A DNA stretch of 64,000 bases from Lactococcus ileimucosae (GCF_943193185.1 NZ_CALPDE010000001.1:124001-188000), one strand, 5' to 3'. Shown: positions 1-9,711, counted from the first letter of the stretch. Notes: generated by a model not told the origin, from the letters alone. Program-made: numbers and translations.

Positions 1-821
1 TTGATTATAGGAAATGAAAGTAAAGTCAATAGTGTAGGCCACTCAAAAATTCCAATGATAAAGCCTAAAATAAGGAAAAGATACGCACTGTACATGAGAA
101 GCTGAAAAAGCTGAATCCCTTGTTTCCTTCCAATATAGTAAACTAAAGTGTAGCGATGGTTTTTAATATCTGTATCCAGATCACGTAAGTTATTAGCCAG
201 CATAATGTTCGCAATTGTGAAGACCAGAGGTAAACTCGCAACAATCATCGCTACTGCCCCCACCATACTTCCAGAAAAAGTAAAGGAATCACTCGAAAAG
301 TTAAGAGCAAGCTTGAAAGTGGGATATTGTGCACTGTTCACGAGCACGACCATCGCAAAAATTCCAAACCCCATCGTCCCCCCAGAAAATATTTCACCCA
401 AAGGCATGCGAGAAAGAGGGATGGGGCCGTATGTATAAAAGACTCCAATAAAGAAAACAATTCCTCCTAATAATAAAAAGAGCCAGCCTGTGAAATAGGC
501 AAGGAAAAAACCTAAGGCAAGACTTAGAGCAAGCATAAATAAGATGAGATTCCTAACAAACATGGGGTCCAGCTTAGCTCTACCAATAATATTTTCTTGT
601 CTCTTATACACTTCATCATTGGCTTTTTGAAAATCTTGATAGTTATTAATTGCTGTTACCGTCATGTCAAAAATTAACATGGCAAGAAAAAACAAAAGAG
701 ATAAGCCAAGATTAAAGACTTTGAAATAACTCAAACTGAAAAGCAAGCCAATGATATAGGGAAAAACACTTGCGATTTTTGTTTTAATTTCCACAAGTTC
801 TAAAAAAGTTTTAAATGTCAT
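1..821 (-). CDS. menA: UbiA-family prenyltransferase, MenA/DmkA type (partial, 3' end outside window)
   Basis: Integral membrane prenyltransferase expected to attach a polyprenyl chain to 1,4-dihydroxy-2-naphthoate in (demethyl)menaquinone synthesis. I translated this strand by hand. It shows many hydrophobic segments, an Asn/Asp-rich motif NNYQDFQKAND in the first third and the second motif NNLRDLDTD near the truncated end. These are the two metal-diphosphate binding motifs of the UbiA superfamily. The C-terminus lies beyond base 1. The start is uncertain: ATG at 821 has only a weak AAGGA 15 nt upstream, whereas an in-frame GTG at 881 lies 13 nt after GAGGAG. It follows the NADH dehydrogenase gene on the same strand by about 110-170 nt, so they are probably cotranscribed as quinone maker and quinone reducer. 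It could be the housekeeping MenA or the DmkA paralogue known from extracellular electron transfer loci. Confidence 0.85.
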   Translation of the reverse strand, partial: MTFKTFLELVEIKTKIASVFPYIIGLLFSLSYFKVFNLGLSLLFFLAMLIFDMTVTAINNYQDFQKANDEVYKRQENIIGRAKLDPMFVRNLILFMLALSLALGFFLAYFTGWLFLLLGGIVFFIGVFYTYGPIPLSRMPLGEIFSGGTMGFGIFAMVVLVNSAQYPTFKLALNFSSDSFTFSGSMVGAVAMIVASLPLVFTIANIMLANNLRDLDTDIKNHRYTLVYYIGRKQGIQLFQLLMYSAYLFLILGFIIGIFEWPTLLTLLSFPII

Positions 822-993
822 AAGGTATGTTGGATGTCCTTCGATAAATATTTGCGTAACTTCTGAGAAATAGGGTATCACATGTATGAGATAACTCCTC
901 TATTATTATATCTGATAAATGATTAAGAATCAATTTCAGGAGGAAGATTGCCACTAATGCAAATAAAAATAGCTCCTAAGAGCTATTCTAAAA

Positions 994-2976
994 TTAACGT
1001 CCTTTATAGATGGAACGAGACTTGCCATACCATACTTGAGTAAGTAGTTTTTGAATCCAAGGTTGAACCCATTTGTCTAAACCGAAAGCACGTCCGGAAC
1101 CATTCATCAAGGCAATTGCTACGGGAATAAACCAGATGTTTACCCAGAAGAACATTCCTGAAAGTGCAAACATCACTGTCAAGGCCGCAGTTACGCCTGA
1201 TGCAATCCAAGTAAAGAGACCAAAGATAATTGCAAGAGCAAGTAAGACTTCAACAATGGACATGAATTTTTGCATGAACAAGGCGACATCACGGTTTGGA
1301 ATCATGAACTTAAAGAAAGGTTCCATCCAGTTTGGTACTTTTTCAAAGACTGGCATTGGATCTGTTCCATAAGCATATGAAAGCCCCCATTCTGTTGCTT
1401 TATGCACTGCCTCAGCACCACCATTCGTTGCGGCATCTGTTGCACCAGCAGCGACTTCAGCTGCCTTACTTGCTGCTTCACCTGTTGCGCCAGCAGCAGC
1501 ATCTGCATGTTTAGGTGCTTCTTGCAACCAAGCAAATGGGAATTTAAGTTCGTCCGTGAACCAAGAGCCTTTACCGAACCAAGTTGTCGGGTTAAAGAGT
1601 TGACCTTCACCCACAATTTTCTTCATCGCTTCTGTCAACCAAACGAGACCGTAGAAGATACGAAGTGGTACAGCCCAGAGAACGTTCCCTAAACGTGAAG
1701 TATGACCGCGCATAAAGTTGCGGCCATCTTTTGTACGGAAAACTTCATCTAATGCATAACGCCAGAAATAGTGTGCTGAACGAATTTGCAATGTGTAGAT
1801 AAAGTAGACGATATTTTTCATCAGCATCGCCCAGAAGCCTGTCAAACGCATATTTCCGACTTTAGCTACACCCCAAGTTGAACCGATAGAGACCATTGTC
1901 CCTTGGTATTTACTTACGTGTTTGTGTTTGCTACCACCGTTAATATCAGCGATGATATTTGAAGCTGCTGTATGGGCTGTTTGCTCTGCTGCTTCAACGA
2001 TTTGTGGTGTTGGACGACCTGTATCTGGTTCGATATAACCTGATACGTCTCCAGCTACATAGATGCCCTTATCTTCAAAACCAACAGCTTCCATAAATTC
2101 GTTGGCTTGAAGGCGGTGTCCACGTTCTGTCTCGTTAAGATTAGTCTGAGCTGCTGTATTCCCTTGAACACCTGTTGTCCAGATTAATGTGTGTGTTGGG
2201 ATTTCTTTTAAAACTTTTTCTTCATCTCGTCCGCCAACATTTACCTTAATGTGGTCTTCTGCAACTTCAACAATACCGTGGTTTGTCAATACATTAACAT
2301 TTTTCTTTTCAAGATATGCATGTGCACGGTCTGCTTGCTTACGGTCCAATGTATTCAAGATTGTTGGCATCATTTCAACAACATTGATTGTGATTTCTTC
2401 CTCAGGAATCTTCCAATCTGTTGAAACTTTCTTACGCCAGTCAATCAGTTCACCGGCCATTTCGATCCCTGTGAAGCCTGAACCTGCAACTGAGATAGTC
2501 AAAAGTGCTCGACGTTTTTCATCATTAACTTCTGTCGAACCGTATTGGACAACGGTTTCAAGTTGACGTTTGATGCGCATAGCATCCTCAAGGGACCAAA
2601 GTGTGAAACCATGTTCTTTAACACCAGGTACACCAAAGTCATTAGGTTCACCACCCAGAGCGACAATGACGTAATCATAATCATAGCTTCCATGCTCTGT
2701 AATAACTTTTTTGTTTTCTTTATCAAGACTTACAACAGCATCAGTTACAAGGCTCACATTTTTACGTTTTCCTAAAAGTTTTTGGAAGTCGTATTGAACT
2801 GTCGTGAATGGCACACGTCCTGCTGCAACTTCATGAAGCTGAGTCATAGATGTATGATAGCTGTGTTTGTCAATCAAAGTGATGTCAGCATTTGCCTTAA
2901 GCTTTTTCGAAAGCTCACGTGTTGCATGAACCCCAGCAACACCACCACCGATGACCACGATTTTTTTCTTAGTCAT
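994..2976 (-). CDS. ndh: Type II NADH dehydrogenase (NDH-2) with C-terminal membrane extension
   Basis: Single-subunit flavoprotein that oxidises NADH and reduces membrane quinone without pumping protons. Residues 5-20 hold the FAD-binding GGGVAG motif. A second GxGxxG (VAGSGFTGIEMAG, about residue 165) binds NADH, and YVAGDVSG near residue 305 is the C-terminal FAD contact. Ordinary NDH-2 proteins are about 400 residues; this one has 660. After residue 400 come an amphipathic stretch, an Ala/Gly-rich linker (about 510-550) and three or four membrane helices resembling a DoxX-like module. The gene precedes the prenyltransferase. An SD (AGGAG) lies 11 nt before the ATG. The extended form matches the layout of Ndh2 in the Listeria flavin-based extracellular electron transfer locus, which also sits beside a DHNA prenyltransferase; the functional link is inference. 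Confidence 0.92.
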   Translation of the reverse strand: MTKKKIVVIGGGVAGVHATRELSKKLKANADITLIDKHSYHTSMTQLHEVAAGRVPFTTVQYDFQKLLGKRKNVSLVTDAVVSLDKENKKVITEHGSYDYDYVIVALGGEPNDFGVPGVKEHGFTLWSLEDAMRIKRQLETVVQYGSTEVNDEKRRALLTISVAGSGFTGIEMAGELIDWRKKVSTDWKIPEEEITINVVEMMPTILNTLDRKQADRAHAYLEKKNVNVLTNHGIVEVAEDHIKVNVGGRDEEKVLKEIPTHTLIWTTGVQGNTAAQTNLNETERGHRLQANEFMEAVGFEDKGIYVAGDVSGYIEPDTGRPTPQIVEAAEQTAHTAASNIIADINGGSKHKHVSKYQGTMVSIGSTWGVAKVGNMRLTGFWAMLMKNIVYFIYTLQIRSAHYFWRYALDEVFRTKDGRNFMRGHTSRLGNVLWAVPLRIFYGLVWLTEAMKKIVGEGQLFNPTTWFGKGSWFTDELKFPFAWLQEAPKHADAAAGATGEAASKAAEVAAGATDAATNGGAEAVHKATEWGLSYAYGTDPMPVFEKVPNWMEPFFKFMIPNRDVALFMQKFMSIVEVLLALAIIFGLFTWIASGVTAALTVMFALSGMFFWVNIWFIPVAIALMNGSGRAFGLDKWVQPWIQKLLTQVWYGKSRSIYKGR

Positions 2977-3209
2977 TTAAAATCGGTCTCCTACTTATTA
3001 GTATAATAATGAAAAAAATTTCCAACTAACATTATATCGCTTTCACGTCACTTTGTAAAGCACAGCACTATTATAAAAACTATGCTTTTTAAAATTTCGA
3101 TAGTCCTATAAAAAAGGACAGAAATTTTTGTAGCCCACTTGGTGCTGTCTTGTGTTTAATTTCAATCCTCTTCTGTGCAATCTCTCACACTTAGTAGTAA
3201 AATAAACTT

Positions 3210-3563
3210 ATGAAGATTACATTTGATGACACGATTACATGTAGACTTTCAGCCATGATTGAGGATAAGCCCGCTGATTTTGTCTTAGACTTTGACCATA
3301 CTTTAAGTGATGAAACTGTTGCCAGTACTTGCTGCGGTATTACTCGTTATCGCATTGTTGCGGTAAATAAGGGTGAAGTGCCTGCTGTTTTTGATGGGAG
3401 GATAGGCTCCCCTCTAGGTGACTTCTATTGTAAGGCTTGGGGAATGATGTATTTTGACGAAAATATGTATGTTCGTATGACGCCTAACCATTTGATTGAA
3501 ATCATGGGAGACGGGGAAAAAATAGCACTACATATTGAGATTGTTGACTATCGCAGCCACTAG
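3210..3563 (+). CDS. Hypothetical protein, 117 aa
   Basis: I do not recognise this family. The product is a soluble acidic 117-residue protein with no signal peptide or membrane segment. It has two adjacent cysteines (TCCG) near residue 40 and several Asp/Glu-rich strands (DFDHTLSDE, EIMGDGEK). No Shine-Dalgarno is visible. Instead a TAAAAT hexamer at 3198-3203 ends 6 nt before the ATG, so the mRNA could be leaderless. It is a single-gene unit, divergent from the NADH dehydrogenase and closed by a good terminator at 3589-3614. Coding appearance and the terminator support a real gene. Confidence 0.6.
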   Translation: MKITFDDTITCRLSAMIEDKPADFVLDFDHTLSDETVASTCCGITRYRIVAVNKGEVPAVFDGRIGSPLGDFYCKAWGMMYFDENMYVRMTPNHLIEIMGDGEKIALHIEIVDYRSH

Positions 3564-3588
3564 TTTTTCTTCCCAAATTTATTGATAG

Positions 3589-3614
3589 ACACAGACGGCT
3601 TTCTGTGTTTTTTT
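3589..3614 (+). terminator. Intrinsic terminator of the 117-aa gene
   Basis: ACACAGA (3589-3595) pairs with TCTGTGT (3602-3608) and is followed by a run of T. It lies 25 nt after the stop codon. Confidence 0.8.
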
Positions 3615-3699
3615 CTTAAAACAATTGACAGGATTTTCTAATGATATTACAATAAAAGAAAGGCTTTCTTTAAAAGTCAACCGAAAGGACAACTCTCCC

Positions 3700-4870
3700 T
3701 TGGAAAAAATAAAAATTAACTGGAACCTTTGGATTAATGGCTTACTTTTTTATTCTCACGGTCTTTTTACTTTTTAATATCTTGTCAAATATGAATCCCA
3801 TTGCTAAAAGCATTGGGCATTTTTTGCAAATACTATCGCCCCTCTTCTTTGGCGCAATTTTTGCCTACTTCCTGAATAAACCTGTCACCAAACTGATGCT
3901 GCTTCTGAAACAAACAAACGCAAAGTTTATTCGTCGCCATGCAAGGCAGTTCAGTATTTTTATTGTCTATATCTTTGTTTTGCTCCTTCTCTTTTTTAGT
4001 TTTTATTATCTCTTTCCTCTTGTGGTGCGAAATTTGGCCGAATTTCTCCGCTTATTACCCAACATTTACCACAATATTTCCCAGTGGTTAAACAGCAATC
4101 AATTTCAAGAGCTGGACAATTTTCTCAACATTGAAGAATCTATCCGTTACTTCGTAAATAATTTTACAGCGCAAGATGCGGCGCGCTACATCAGCAGCGG
4201 GATTGAGTCCTTAAGCACTTTCACTTTGGGGTTAGCCGCACAGGTTTTTCGTTTGATTGTTGGTTTAATCATCTCTATTTATCTCTTGCTTTATAAAAAG
4301 AGCATTTTGCAACTCATCACACGGGTTGGGCGCATTTCAACAAAGGAGGAGCACTTAAGAACAATAAAATACTATCTTCGCCAAACAGATGTCATTTTCT
4401 ATAAATTTATTTCTGCGCAGTTTCTTGATGCCTGTATCATTTGGGTGTTGTCGACTTTGTTACTGTCAATCATGCACTTCACCGGAATTGCTACCAATCC
4501 TTTCGCAGTCGGTTTAGGCTTGCTGATTGGTATCGGAAATATGATCCCTTATTTTGGTTCGATTTTTGCCTCTCTTCTTGCAATGCTTATTGCTTTTTTT
4601 ACAGGTGGCTGGGAAGCAGCGCTTACCACAATCACCATGCTCATCATTCTGCAGCAAATCGATGGCAATATTATTGGTCCAAAATTAATGAGTGGAGCCT
4701 TAAACGTTAACCCTATCATTGTCATTATTTCTATTTCTATAGGTGGTGCTTATTTCGGAATCTTGGGAATGTTTGTTGCAGTCCCTGTGGCAGCCTTGCT
4801 TAAAATAATCTTTTTGGAGTACTTAGAAGCACGTGAAGATAAAATGCTGCTTACAGACAGGGAAAACTAA
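3700..4870 (+). CDS. AI-2E family (PerM/YdbI-like) permease with apparent frameshift at codon 16
   Basis: Multi-spanning membrane protein of the AI-2E transporter superfamily, whose members export small molecules or act as ion antiporters; the substrate cannot be read from sequence. The open frame from ATG 3737 gives 377 residues with about eight membrane helices and the family's C-terminal region (PYFGSIFA, ILQQIDGNIIGPKLM, about residues 270-320). ATG 3737 has no SD. A TTG at 3700, 10 nt after AAAGGA, opens a different frame reading LEKIKINWNLWINGLL, a typical N-terminus for this family. That frame joins the main one if one T is removed from the T6 run at 3746-3751. So either the real gene carries a +1 frameshift (mutation, slippage or sequence error) or translation starts at 3737. 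A second family member is at 54488-55513. Confidence 0.8.
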
Positions 4871-4895
4871 AGAAACTGAAAGAAGTTTAAAAACA

Positions 4896-4939
4896 AAAAA
4901 TCGCTCTATTTTTCTAACCAAAATAGAACGATTTTTTTT
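4896..4939. terminator. Bidirectional terminator between convergent genes
   Basis: AAAATCG-TCTATTTT pairs with AAAATAGA-CGATTTT with one mismatch. T runs flank both sides, which suits the convergent permease and hydrolase genes. Confidence 0.85.
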
Positions 4940-4992
4940 GCTTATGTATTGTAGCTGCTCTCGGATAACTCCGCCCTTTTGTTCTAGTTATT

Positions 4993-5790
4993 TCACACTA
5001 CTTTTTCAATAAAAACAAGGAGTTTTTCATTAAAAGCTTCAATATTCTCAACATGGAGAATATGCCCACAATCTTCAAAAATACTTACCTCTGATAGTGT
5101 ATTCCTTTGGAGCTTGCGGGCAGCTTGTGCATGCTCTGGTGGAAAGATTGGGGAATGACCACCAGCAAGAAAGAGATGCGGCACGCGCTCTCTTGCAAGA
5201 TTTTGCCGCCAGTCCTGCGTAATCACATTCTGCAATAAATCTTGGTGTTTTTGAAAATCAAAAGGAAGCATGCCTTTTCCAAGAACCCGTTTAACCTGAT
5301 CTGTAAGTTGACGATTCGTTAATTTGGTACGTGGAAAATCCCTGATAAACTTTTCTAACTCGCCCAGTGTTTTTCCGGTATTTCCATCCATCCAATCCTT
5401 AGCTTTCATAAATGTCGGTGCCTGATCCTCTGTGACAATGGCCGTCAATTTAGCATCTGTAAAGAGTTCTTCATAGGCCATAATAGTTGCTGCACCCATC
5501 GAATGCCCGACTAATATGGGTTTCTCCAACTGTAGAAAAGTCATGAGTTCCTCTAAATCAGTAGCCAAGCGGTGAAGGGTCATTCCATAATCCACTTCCT
5601 GACTCCGCCCATGACTGCGATGGTCATAAGTGATAACACGGTAACCTGCGGAAACAAAAAAATCGATTTGAAAAGCCCAAGTCACTTCACTGGCAGAATA
5701 ACCGTTAATAAAAACCAGAGCCTGCTTCCCTGCTTGACCATAACTGTGATAATTAATTTGAACGCCGTCGTTCGTTGTATAAAAAGGCAT
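4993..5790 (-). CDS. Alpha/beta-fold hydrolase
   Basis: Cytoplasmic 265-residue serine hydrolase of the alpha/beta fold (esterase or related; the substrate is unknown). The nucleophile elbow GHSMG is at residues 95-99 with Ser97. An oxyanion-side motif INGYS is near residue 29, and the catalytic His is in CGHILHVEN near residue 243. The candidate acid lies in TEDQAP or LAGGHSPI. The length is normal for the family and there is no signal peptide. It is a single gene, convergent with the permease. It could equally be a lipase, a lactonase or a peptidase-like member. Confidence 0.85.
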   Translation of the reverse strand: MPFYTTNDGVQINYHSYGQAGKQALVFINGYSASEVTWAFQIDFFVSAGYRVITYDHRSHGRSQEVDYGMTLHRLATDLEELMTFLQLEKPILVGHSMGAATIMAYEELFTDAKLTAIVTEDQAPTFMKAKDWMDGNTGKTLGELEKFIRDFPRTKLTNRQLTDQVKRVLGKGMLPFDFQKHQDLLQNVITQDWRQNLARERVPHLFLAGGHSPIFPPEHAQAARKLQRNTLSEVSIFEDCGHILHVENIEAFNEKLLVFIEKVV

Positions 5791-6202
5791 GACTTCTTCT
5801 TTCTCTCATTCAATCATTTACGGTTTTATCTCAAATCAAATCGCAAACTCACTAATTATTGTAGCAAAAAATGCACAAGTTTCCTGACTTTTTGCTTTCC
5901 CATATCTGTAAGGCATGTGAAAACAAGTGCGGTTTTGGACATGGTAAGCGCATGAAAAAAATTGTAAGTAGGAAATGAACTTTTTCGAGCTATTTCACTC
6001 TAAAAATACAGAGCAAACGCCATTAACACGGATAATTCTCATCAAAAATATCGTTCATGCAGTTGGCGTGAATTTGAGTCGAAGCTGTTGAAAAACTTTA
6101 CATAATTTTTCTTAAACACGGTATCTTGCATAATAAGGGTAGAATTATATAAAAAGTCGGAAACAAAATTAAAAATAGACTAATTTCAGCCAACACACGT
6201 AA
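5791..6202. other. Intergenic region without recognisable gene
   Basis: About 400 nt between the start of the hydrolase and the leuS terminator. I see no ORF with a ribosome binding site, no RNA gene and no clear repeat apart from the left edge of the degenerate hairpin element described at 6155-6284. Confidence 0.6.
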
Positions 6203-6249
6203 AAAAGCACTTAATCTATGCCTTTTTACATACATGATTAAGTGCTTTT
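6203..6249 (-). terminator. leuS terminator
   Basis: A 14-bp perfect stem (6203-6216 with 6236-6249, core AAGCACTTAATC). On the minus strand it is followed by T residues. It lies about 45 nt after the leuS stop and inside a larger degenerate inverted repeat (6155-6284). Confidence 0.85.
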
Positions 6250-6292
6250 GCTATTTTTGTTAGACTTTTATCCCAGTCTCTCTTGACTTGCT

Positions 6293-8773
6293 TTATTTTA
6301 CCACAATATTTACCAATTTATTTGGAATGGCAATAACTTTAACGATGTTTCCTTCAACTTTCACTGCTTCTAGTGCAACTTTTTCTAACTCATCTTTCGG
6401 TAAGTCTTTTGCAATTTTTACTTTTGCCTTGAGTTTACCGTTAATTTGCACAACAATTTCTACCTCGTTTTCAACAAGTTTGCTTTCATCATATGTTGGC
6501 CACGATACGTAAGAAATTCCGGCTGCATTTCCAAGCTCTACCCAAAGTTCCTCTGCAAGGTGAGGCGCAAATGGCGCTAAAAGTTGGACAAAACCTTTGG
6601 CATATTCAAGCGGTAGAGTTTTGGCTTTATTGGCAGCATTCACAAAGATCATTAATTGAGAAATTGCAGTGTTGAACAGCATGTGGTCCAGACGTTCCGT
6701 AACGTTTTTAACTGTTTCATTATAAACCTTGTCTAAGCTGCCGTCATTTTCTTCTGTGATTGTGCTGTTGCTGAGCAAGCGTACCACACGATCCAAGAAT
6801 TTGCGTGCACCTTCTAAGCCTTCTTCCGACCAAGGAATACTTGCATCCAATGGTCCCATGAACATTTCATAGACACGCAAGGTATCCGCACCATAACGTT
6901 TTACAACATCGTCAGGATTAACCACATTCTTCAATGATTTAGACATTTTCGCTGGTGCTTGTTCAAGTTCTTCCCCTGTTTCGATATGGAAATATGAATC
7001 CTCACGTTTTTCGACCTTATCTGTGGCAACTAAAGCACCACGACTGTCGCGATAAGAAGTTCCTAAAATCATTCCTTGGTTAAAAAGCTTTTGGAAGGGC
7101 TCTTTTGTTGGAACAATCCCCAAATCGTAGAGTACCTTATGCCAGAAGCGCGCATAAAGCAAGTGAAGAACAGCATGTTCTGCTCCTCCAACATAAATAT
7201 CTACAGGAAGCCATTCTTTAATAAGTTCTGGGTCAGCGATAGCCTTGCTGTTCTTCGGATCTATATAGCGAAGATAGTACCATGAAGAACCAGCCCATTG
7301 TGGCATGGTATTTGTTTCACGTCGCCCTTTTACACCGTCTTCTCGGGTCACAGTCAACCAGTCCGTCAAGTTGGCCAAAGGTGACTCTCCTGTGCCTGAT
7401 GGCTTGATATTCGAAGTTTTTGGTAAGACTAATGGAAGCTCATCTTCTGGAACTGCACTACTTGTACCATCTTCCCAGTGAATAATCGGAATTGGTTCCC
7501 CCCAATAGCGTTGGCGGCTAAAGAGCCAGTCACGCAGACGATAAGTGACCTTACGAGAACCGATGCCTCTTTCTTCAAGATAAGCAACTATTTTTTCAAG
7601 AGCTTCTTCCTTCGCCAGACCATTCAAGAAGTCCGAGTTAATCATCTTGCCGCCTTCTGTATAGCAAGCTTCCTGAACATTTCCCCCATCGAAAACAGGG
7701 ACAATCTCCAAATCATAGGCTTTAGCAAACTCCCAGTCACGTTCATCGTGCCCAGGTACTGCCATTACGGCCCCGTGACCATAGCTGGCAAGTACATAAT
7801 CAGCAATCCAGATCGGCATTTTCTTACCGTTTACAGGGTTGATTGCATAAGCACCTGTCCACACCCCAGTCTTATCTTTTGCTAAGTCTGTACGCGCCAA
7901 GTCTGACTTCAGACTAGCTTGGTGTTGATACGCTTCAACAGCTTTTACTTGCGCTGCCGTCGTAATTTTATCTACCAATGGGTGTTCTGGTGCAAGAACG
8001 GCAAAAGTCGCTCCAAAGAGTGTTTCTGGGCGTGTCGTGAAGACAGTGAATGTTTCATCTGTACCTTCTACCTTAAAATTCACATCGGCACCCACTGATT
8101 TCCCAATCCAGTTGCGTTGCATCTCTTTGATCGACTCAGGCCAGTCGAGCTCTTCTAAGTCATTGAGCAAGCGTTCTGCATAAGCCGTAATCTTGAGCAT
8201 CCATTGACGCATAGGTTTGCGGACAACAGGGTAGCCCCCACGTTCAGAAGTACCATCAGGGAGGACTTCCTCATTTGCAATAGCTGTTCCTAGTTCTTCT
8301 ACCCAGTTCACAGGTACTTCTGCTTCGTAAGCTAACCCTTTTTCATAAAGTTTAATGAAAATCCACTGGGTCCACTTGTAAAACTCTGGGTCTGTCGTAT
8401 TTATTTCCCGCTCCCAGTCATAGCTAAAGCCAAGGCTGTTAATTTGGCGTTTGAAGGTGGCGATATTTTTAGCTGTAAATTCAGCTGGATCATTTCCCGT
8501 ATCAATTGCATACTGCTCTGCAGGCAAGCCAAAAGCATCCCAACCCATCGGATGAAGGACATTATAGCCTTGTGCACGCTTGTAACGGCTCAGAATGTCC
8601 GTTGCTGTATACCCCTCGGGATGACCCACATGAAGTCCTGCTCCTGAAGGGTAAGGAAACATATCCAATGCATAAAATTTTGGTTTGTTTTTGTCTGTGC
8701 CAGTGCGGAAAGTATTATTTTCAGCCCAATACTTTTGCCATTTGGCTTCAATCTCATTGTGTTTATATTCCAT
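6293..8773 (-). CDS. leuS: Leucyl-tRNA synthetase
   Basis: Class I aminoacyl-tRNA synthetase charging tRNA-Leu, essential and cytoplasmic. The HIGH-type motif is [15 protein letters not shown] at residues 40-54 and KMSKS is at about 609-613. The CP1 editing domain (about 225-420) contains the threonine-rich [13 protein letters not shown] motif. The length of 826 is normal for bacterial LeuRS. It is monocistronic: an extended -10 (TGGTATAAT) lies at 8824-8832, and a strong terminator follows. No T-box leader is visible in the 50 nt before the start or the 220 nt upstream, unlike many Gram-positive synthetase genes. Confidence 0.98.
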   Translation of the reverse strand: MEYKHNEIEAKWQKYWAENNTFRTGTDKNKPKFYALDMFPYPSGAGLHVGHPEGYTATDILSRYKRAQGYNVLHPMGWDAFGLPAEQYAIDTGNDPAEFTAKNIATFKRQINSLGFSYDWEREINTTDPEFYKWTQWIFIKLYEKGLAYEAEVPVNWVEELGTAIANEEVLPDGTSERGGYPVVRKPMRQWMLKITAYAERLLNDLEELDWPESIKEMQRNWIGKSVGADVNFKVEGTDETFTVFTTRPETLFGATFAVLAPEHPLVDKITTAAQVKAVEAYQHQASLKSDLARTDLAKDKTGVWTGAYAINPVNGKKMPIWIADYVLASYGHGAVMAVPGHDERDWEFAKAYDLEIVPVFDGGNVQEACYTEGGKMINSDFLNGLAKEEALEKIVAYLEERGIGSRKVTYRLRDWLFSRQRYWGEPIPIIHWEDGTSSAVPEDELPLVLPKTSNIKPSGTGESPLANLTDWLTVTREDGVKGRRETNTMPQWAGSSWYYLRYIDPKNSKAIADPELIKEWLPVDIYVGGAEHAVLHLLYARFWHKVLYDLGIVPTKEPFQKLFNQGMILGTSYRDSRGALVATDKVEKREDSYFHIETGEELEQAPAKMSKSLKNVVNPDDVVKRYGADTLRVYEMFMGPLDASIPWSEEGLEGARKFLDRVVRLLSNSTITEENDGSLDKVYNETVKNVTERLDHMLFNTAISQLMIFVNAANKAKTLPLEYAKGFVQLLAPFAPHLAEELWVELGNAAGISYVSWPTYDESKLVENEVEIVVQINGKLKAKVKIAKDLPKDELEKVALEAVKVEGNIVKVIAIPNKLVNIVVK

Positions 8774-8823
8774 ATTTTATTCCTTAAAATTTTTATGATG
8801 TATCTTTACAAATATTAAGCTTT

Positions 8824-8832
8824 ATTATACCA
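8824..8832 (-). promoter_or_regulatory. Extended -10 element of leuS promoter
   Basis: TGGTATAAT on the minus strand, about 50 nt before the leuS ATG. There is no clear -35, as is common for extended -10 promoters. Confidence 0.6.
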
Positions 8833-8892
8833 AAAAAGTATTTTTTCTGCTTTTCTTCAGAGGATGACTTGATTACCGTCCCATAAGGTTCT

Positions 8893-8964
8893 TCACCCCG
8901 CCTCATAAAACTTGGCATTTCTCACTAGTACTTTTAAGGGCAGTGCGAACAGTCTATTAACCAT
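8893..8964 (-). CDS. Possible 23-aa small ORF downstream of the regulator gene
   Basis: An ATG at 8964 is preceded by TAGGAG with 6 nt spacing, and 23 sense codons run to TGA at 8893. The predicted peptide starts MVNRLFALPLKVLV, basic and mildly hydrophobic. It lies 30 nt after the PucR-type regulator stop and before the leuS promoter, so it would be the last cistron of the prs-regulator unit. The only evidence is the good ribosome binding site; chance is possible. Confidence 0.3.
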   Translation of the reverse strand: MVNRLFALPLKVLVRNAKFYEAG

Positions 8965-8993
8965 AAAAAATCTCCTAAAAAGGGTGGAAATCT

Positions 8994-9677
8994 CTATCCA
9001 TTCAAGCCCCCGATCAAGCTGTAAGCTAAAACAAGATCGCTTCCTATAAGTTGCAAGTCGTACTTCTGTTCATATTTTTTCATCTTATTAAGCAAGGTAT
9101 TACGATGAACATAGAGAAGCTTTGCTGCAGCCACTTGGTTTCCCTTAGTTGTGTAAAGTGCTCGAACCAGTTCCATGTCGTCTGGACTTTGGAGCAGTTC
9201 TCGCTTTACATTACTGAGCAGTATGCTGTCGACTTGGCTTAAAGCACGAGCAAGTATAACTTCACTAAAGCTGGACCTTTGCTTAAAAAAGGCCGATTCT
9301 TCCGCATAAACCTTAGCCAAGTCCTCTCTCGGCGCAAAGCTCCCAATGTAACTCTCTAGCTTTTCTCCCATGTCCTGTGACAAAACACGCAGACTGTCAG
9401 AGAGTTCTGATTTGCTTAAGTTTTTTCCCGTATATTCTTCAATCACAAACTGTTTTTCGCTATCTTGACCGATCAAGTCAGGCAAGACAAAACGTAAGTT
9501 TTCTACAAATTCTGGAAAATCTGCGACTGAAAACTGTAAAATGCGAAAACGTCCTACAGGCAAGCTAGAAAAATCAGCAGAAGTCTTTGAAAGCAAGGCG
9601 ACTAAAGTACGTTCTCGTGCTGTAAGTTCAGCCTCTGGAACATCACGATAAAGTTCTTTTATTTTTTCTATTTCCAT
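8994..9677 (-). CDS. PucR/CdaR-like transcriptional regulator (C-terminal HTH_30 type)
   Basis: DNA-binding protein of 227 residues. The last 60 residues (ALYTTKGNQVAAAKLLYVHR, then NTLLNKMKKYEQKYDLQ) match the PucR C-terminal helix-turn-helix in which a Fis-like helix follows 'N-x-x-xAAkxLyvHRNTL'. The N-terminal 150 residues have no recognisable GAF or sugar-acid sensing domain, so the inducer is unknown. It is shorter than typical CdaR (about 370). It starts 34 nt after the prs stop on the same strand, so it is probably cotranscribed with prs. The regulatory target is unknown. Confidence 0.8.
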   Translation of the reverse strand: MEIEKIKELYRDVPEAELTARERTLVALLSKTSADFSSLPVGRFRILQFSVADFPEFVENLRFVLPDLIGQDSEKQFVIEEYTGKNLSKSELSDSLRVLSQDMGEKLESYIGSFAPREDLAKVYAEESAFFKQRSSFSEVILARALSQVDSILLSNVKRELLQSPDDMELVRALYTTKGNQVAAAKLLYVHRNTLLNKMKKYEQKYDLQLIGSDLVLAYSLIGGLNG

Positions 9678-9711
9678 TTTTCAAAAAAGTGACCGTTCGG
9701 CCACTTTGCTC

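Noticed and set aside
8774-8993. T-box leader for leuS
   Set aside because: I looked on the minus strand for the AGGGTGGNACCGCG core and a specifier hairpin and found neither; the promoter lies only about 50 nt from the start.
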